Source: Aphrophora alni (Eukaryota; Arthropoda; Insecta; Hemiptera; Aphrophoridae). Taken from it: a stretch of DNA of 64,000 nt. The stretch's first letter is position 1. Each line of letters begins with the position of its first letter. The notes under the pieces were generated by a model, which saw only the letters and a program-made list of their open reading frames with translations, made no database searches and was not told where the DNA came from. The stretch spans positions 16,710,098-16,774,097 of the forward strand of contig OY740772.1 of assembly GCA_963513935.1 (NCBI GenBank). Reading direction: 5' to 3'. A program made the position numbers and the translations under genes. This document shows, in pieces, positions 58,886 through 64,000 of the stretch.

Positions 58886-59850
58886 TTATAAAACTAAGCT
58901 GACAATCTCCCACTTACTTCAGTTCAGATGGATCGGAAAGTCATAGTTAAACCACGTCATAAACCTTTTTGAAAACACCTGGTGGCAGTGACTAACGGTA
59001 CCCGGTCTTTGAGAATGCCCAGAGGTTGAATATTACAAATTTATAAAACTATACAGTTAATTCGGAGAACCAAATTATTAAAAATAATAATCACTATCGG
59101 CGAAACACATTTTAACGATTTATTTCATATTATTTATTACATTTTTTGGACTTTTGGTTATATGAATATTGAAAGTTTGGAACATTAGCTTTAGAATGGT
59201 AGGTAAATTATTAGGATAGGACGATTTTCAGTGGGTGAAATGTTGATTGAAAAAAAAGGAGGGGGGGAAGAAGAAGAAGAAGAAAAAAAGTGTTCTCGTC
59301 TCAGGTGAGTCGAAGAATATTTTAAGGGGGACAAGAGACGTATTGTATTTATATTTTGTATCATTTGTAGACTTTTTTTTTAACTTTTCAGGATATCTAG
59401 TAGCCTACTATATACTTCAGCCGTTCGTTCTTTGCACTTGAAAATACAGTATCACAATCTGGCAACGTTGCTTCGTTGGCTCCGTTCCAAGAAGTAGTCT
59501 AACAATAAAATATCGGTTTTCGAGTTATCATTTGAGCAAAATTATTTCTGTGTATCAAATAATATAATTTTTTTACACACTGAAATAAATCATAGAGTGT
59601 GTGCTAAAGATTGTTTCGAGCGTTCGTTTGAATTACACATTATGTTAACAGTAAGATATATTTATTTATTCACCAAAAACTTTAGAGATTTTTTAATTGT
59701 TTAGATTAAATGAAATTATTACATTTTACAGTTTAAAAGGTTCACTCTGTCAACTAATGGAACAAAGCATAATACAAACTGAACAATACGTAACAGTTTT
59801 GTTCAGTATAACAAACACACAGAACACAATTCTCACAAAAAATACCCCTA
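58883..59850. other. AT-rich stretch without recognised genes
   Basis: A purine-rich patch (GAAGAAGAAG) lies at 59260-59290. No coding segment recognised. Confidence 0.4.
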
Positions 59851-59851
59851 A

Positions 59852-59897
59852 GTATCAGACGCGTTTCAACGACAAGGTCGTCCTCTTCAGTGATACA
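59852..59897 (-). ncRNA. Hammerhead ribozyme-like motif, best preserved
   Basis: On the minus strand the core CUGAAGA is at 59890-59884 and GAAA at 59867-59864. Stem I is a perfect 6-bp helix: GUAUCA directly before the core pairs with UGAUAC directly after the predicted cleavage base C59858, giving a canonical GUC site. Stem II is GACGAC/GUCGUU with a CUU loop. Stem III is the minimal AC/GU with a two-base loop. One extra G lies between A9 and stem II, as in the copies at 2208 and 7971. The covarying flanks make chance unlikely. The host element is unknown; Penelope-like or a retrozyme-like non-autonomous element are possibilities. Confidence 0.6.
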
Positions 59898-59899
59898 CG

Positions 59900-60309
59900 A
59901 GCTACACCAATCAAACTATAACAATTTTTCTCATAAGTCAAGCTCAACATTTAATATAACAGTTTTGTTGTTTAGATGGGATAATACGCGCGCAGTTTGG
60001 GTCCGATGCTAAGATATGCGGCCGTAGAGGGGCAGTGCGAGACGACGACGTTGCCATTTCCTCTGCCTATCCGGTGCGTCACCAAAAATCCAAGTGCAAA
60101 GAACCAGCGGTTGTAGTATAATCATAAATTACAAGGGCTTAAGTAAAAGTCAGCTTATTGTTTAATAAAGGACCCAGTCTTAATGGTTAGTCAGTAGTAT
60201 TTTAGTCCAATCTCAAGAAACTGAATACTGGTAAAATATATAAAACTTAGAAGGAAATTAATTCATAACTGCAAAGTTTAATAGCTTCTAAAATTAATAT
60301 TTACGTTCC
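59900..60309. other. GC-rich island and unassigned sequence
   Basis: 59985-60100 is clearly GC-richer than its surroundings. The minus strand there reads MATSSSRTAPLRPHILASD from an ATG near 60056, without recognised similarity. It may be part of the element carrying the hammerhead motif. Confidence 0.3.
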
Positions 60310-60875
60310 GGTTATGGAAACTGGACGAGGCCATCTACCACTGGTACCTGTGAAATGGTCGCCTATTGTTCTGTCCATCCCATTTGTGACACGTGTGCTC
60401 GTATAAACTACCTGTAACGATGGCCTCGTTCAGTTGTCTGTCATTTCTTGTTTGTACTATCAACATGGATATCCGTAGTATAAGTTCTTTTACGGATTTC
60501 ATTTTAGAAAAGTGTTTAAAATATGTTGTGTTAGACTGTAAGTTAGTAAATAAATCGGTTGATTGTTACAAGTGCAATAGAAAAATGTATCTAACCTAAC
60601 CTGGACTAATTTTATGACTTTTATCAAGCTATTAATCTTATTTTTTTTCACCAGTAATATTTATAATAAATAGCAAGTTAAAAATTAGCTGTTACTGTTA
60701 GGTTAGGTTGTCTTTGCATGTTTATTCGTATGACTGAGGCTTTAAATATTTTAACTGAAAAATCGCCTTTAGGCAACTGGACGAGTCCATCGCATCATAA
60801 TAATAGGCGACATTAAACAAACACAGTTTTTTTTTGGGGTACCAGTGGTACATGACCTCCAGTTTCCATAACCCT
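60310..60875. mobile_element. MITE with GGTTATGGAAACTGG termini
   Basis: GGTTATGGAAACTGGA at the left is mirrored by TCCAGTTTCCATAACC at the right. CTGGACGAGGCCATC occurs near the left end, inverted at about 60418 and direct near 60776. The 68-residue open frame inside (60393-60599) has no recognised domain. A clear target duplication was not found. Confidence 0.6.
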
Positions 60876-61004
60876 TCCATTCAGGTTTAATTATTCTAAA
60901 TGTATAATTATTTTCCACAATTAACACGTACATAAATTTTGTTTCTTTTAAAATTACAACACCAGTGATATCTTATTTAAAACTTTAACAAAGAGAGGGG
61001 CGGA

Positions 61005-61440
61005 ATCTTACTGTAAAAAAACATTTAAACTTTCTTCTGTTAACTTTAAATTAAGTTGAGGTAAAAACATTGTTTATTGTTGTTAAAGATTAGCCGACAA
61101 TAATCAGCTGCTCAACCGAGGGTCTCAAAGAATAATAAAACTGTCTGTTGTTCATAACTTTAACCCTCAGCTGTAAGTTATGACTGACTCTCCTTCACCA
61201 TGAACACAGCTCAAATTAAAATGTTACCGAGCAAAATGAATTTTGCCTCCTCGGTAATATTTCCCCTCGTTTCTCTGGGGGGGGGGGGGGGGTCAATATT
61301 TGCCTCAATGCTCCACTGAACAACTCCAGGATAAGAATGTTTGTGAAGAGACTGTCATAATTAATTTATGTTTCGTGACTTTTACAACTTCATATCATAT
61401 CTACACTGCTATTTATCATTTAACCGTTTTAGTCCTGACG
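61005..61440 (+). repeat. Dispersed repeat, inverted pair with 24000-24440
   Basis: See 24000-24440. Here the homopolymer is a G run at 61278-61292. The two copies are 37 kb apart and in opposite orientation. Confidence 0.75.
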
Positions 61441-61499
61441 ACGTATAAATTCCATCTCTTATTTATACTGTTTACCCATTATAAAGAAGTTTTGTGATC

Positions 61500-62850
61500 G
61501 ATTTTCACACAGGAAACCAAAAAAAGTAAATTTTAACATGTCGTCTGTCGTCCGTAAAGACGATAGCGGTGACAGAAATTAAAATAAGAATATGAAATTT
61601 TTTATAGGAGGCTTTTGTGTCCTCATATAGAACTCTATTTAAATTCAGAAAAATCGAATTAACATAATCAAAATGACCGTCATTTTAAACAATTTTTGTT
61701 CATATCTCGACAATGTAATGGTATCAACCCCGTCTCTCAACGATTTCAAGTAGCGAAATTATTGTTAAAAATGTGTTTTACAAGGCCGTCAACTAACTAT
61801 AAGCAATGACTACATAAATACTATAAGACACGACATGGCCATGTTAAATATTCTAAGCTTATTCTTGAGTTGACCAATACCCGCTAGGGTGTGGAGCTGT
61901 CGCTCTGCTAGAGAATCTGAAGTTGATGTGACTGGCGCTAGGTGGCTCTACGGTCAAACAATGTTTCAGGCGGGTAAGAGAAAACGCACTGATGCCACAT
62001 ATGGGACCAGAGATGCGAGGGAAGGTCGAGAATCGCTTATCTCAGCGCACGAACTGACAACACTGACTATGCTGACGGAAGTAAGTGAGAAGGTTTGTGA
62101 GAGAGAGGTCAACAGTTGTACAGTCTCAACCAATTGGGATGCGTACAGTCAAGCACCTGCTGCTAGCGCTTTCTGATAGCTGTGTGTCAAACTTGTGACG
62201 AACAGCACCCGTAAAGCGTAGACTATTTCCCTATCCTATGTCGTGTCTTATAGTATTTATGTAGTCATTGCTATAAGGTAAAAAACGTGATGTATTTTAC
62301 TACAAAACCAGCTCTGTAAATAGTCTGTATAAATTTATTTGAATTTACAAAGTTGTAAAGTCGAAGCACTCTGTACTTCTTTTTCATCTGAGTTCTCTAG
62401 AGTCGCTTATTAAAAAAGGAGAGGGGATGAAATTGAAAAATCTTGATTATCTCTCGACGTATGTATTTTACGAATATGTTACAGGGGACAATAGTGTGCT
62501 GCTCGTATAAGTATCTTTGTGAAAAATCTAATTGAAAATGTCAGCATTTTTAAACAGTTTTTTTGTTCATATCTTTCTACTCTTAACGAACTAAATTGGA
62601 TACATATTGTAGATTTCACTTTTACATGCAATGGTACCAAACCGGTCTCTCTACGACGACATATAGCCATGTTATTGTTAAAGATGTCATTTCGAATCAG
62701 GACCTCCCTTTCGTCTACGTGCTTTGACAGATATAACAACTGATGCCAACAAAACTTCTGGATAAGACTCTTGGCCATTACATTTAGTGGATCTGCTTTT
62801 ATTACGATGTATGATGAGGTTGGGTAAGTACCATGATGGCCCCATCAACA
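61500..62850 (+). repeat. Family R copies interrupted by a MITE
   Basis: R landmarks occur at 61540-61800 (ACAATTTTTGTTCATATCTC) and 62480-62850 (CAGTTTTTTTGTTCATATCT, then GAGGTTGGGTAAGTACCATG). MITE copy 3 sits between them. Confidence 0.55.
61804..62270 (-). mobile_element. MITE family A, copy 3, 7-bp TSD
   Basis: Same inverted termini as copies 1 and 2 but opposite internal orientation, flanked by CTATAAG at 61797-61803 and 62271-62277. At 467 bp it is the longest copy. It contains an open frame (61889-62176) whose middle part, ARWLYGQTMFQ and TDATYGTRDAREGRESLISA, is also open in copy 1 on the minus strand. ATGTTTCAGGCGGGTAAGAG in it looks like an exon end plus splice donor, possibly left over from the autonomous parent. 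Confidence 0.85.

Positions 62851-64000
<1,150 letters not shown>

Noticed and set aside
61889..62176. 95-codon frame as a working gene
   Set aside because: It is inside a MITE; only part of it is open in copy 1 and not across the indels of copy 2.

Overview
This window looks like one stretch of an AT-rich arthropod nuclear chromosome, most likely an insect. The evidence is 3' fragments of Jockey-clade and R1-clade non-LTR retrotransposons, several Tc1/mariner-type elements whose helix-turn-helix segment is of the kind common in hemipteran and polyneopteran insects, long introns with GT-AG ends, and an 8.8 kb satellite. No bacterial operon, tRNA, rRNA, CRISPR array or intact transposase was found. 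Almost all long open frames are chance frames inside repeats.

The one set of sequences that behaves like a host gene is on the minus strand. Four short segments at 16524-16649, 11185-11240, 7542-7601 and 6855-7036 each have splice-like borders. Their reading phases join without a break (1|1, 1|0, 0|0, 0|2), giving one continuous charged protein segment of about 140 residues. I do not recognise the protein. Two weaker exons upstream (21057-21096 and 31005-31086) also fit the phase chain. A candidate recursive splice site lies on the plus strand at 38556-38564.

Layout. 1-6350: a foldback element, a divergent pair of hammerhead-like ribozyme motifs (1810-2268), a mariner relic split by a younger Tc1/mariner-type element, and the first of three copies of a MITE with 7-bp target duplications. 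6.8-16.7 kb: the minus-strand exons, with introns holding a palindromic hammerhead element (7871-8066), a 1.06 kb TA-flanked element (11275-12338), a pogo-like MITE (12421-12781) and copies of a dispersed family here called R. 17.2-22.5 kb: a G/T-rich minisatellite, an eightfold 50-bp tandem repeat and another R copy. 25.2-26.2 kb: a tandem duplication of an R1-clade 3' end. 26.8-27.2 kb: a long polypyrimidine tract. 28.6-30.5 kb: a set of palindromes nested in a branched, cloverleaf-like order. 35-36 kb: a retrotransposon RNase H relic interrupted by the second MITE copy. 37.6-38.3 kb: a coding-like minisatellite. 39-43 kb: a transposase relic, a 1.16 kb TA-flanked element, and three copies of family Y with a hammerhead-like palindrome inside. 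45.3-47.6 kb: an inverted copy of the mariner-bearing repeat and a 5'-truncated Jockey insertion with a 12-bp target duplication. 48.96-57.71 kb: a 144-bp satellite with higher-order structure. 57.7-64.0 kb: another hammerhead motif, a MITE, an inverted copy of the 24 kb repeat, R and Y copies, the third MITE copy, and (TA)n-(GA)n running off the end.

The most interesting theme is self-cleaving-ribozyme-like RNA motifs carried by small foldback elements. In three of four loci they sit as outward-pointing pairs. The elements otherwise work as a nested insertion record rather than as cooperating genes.
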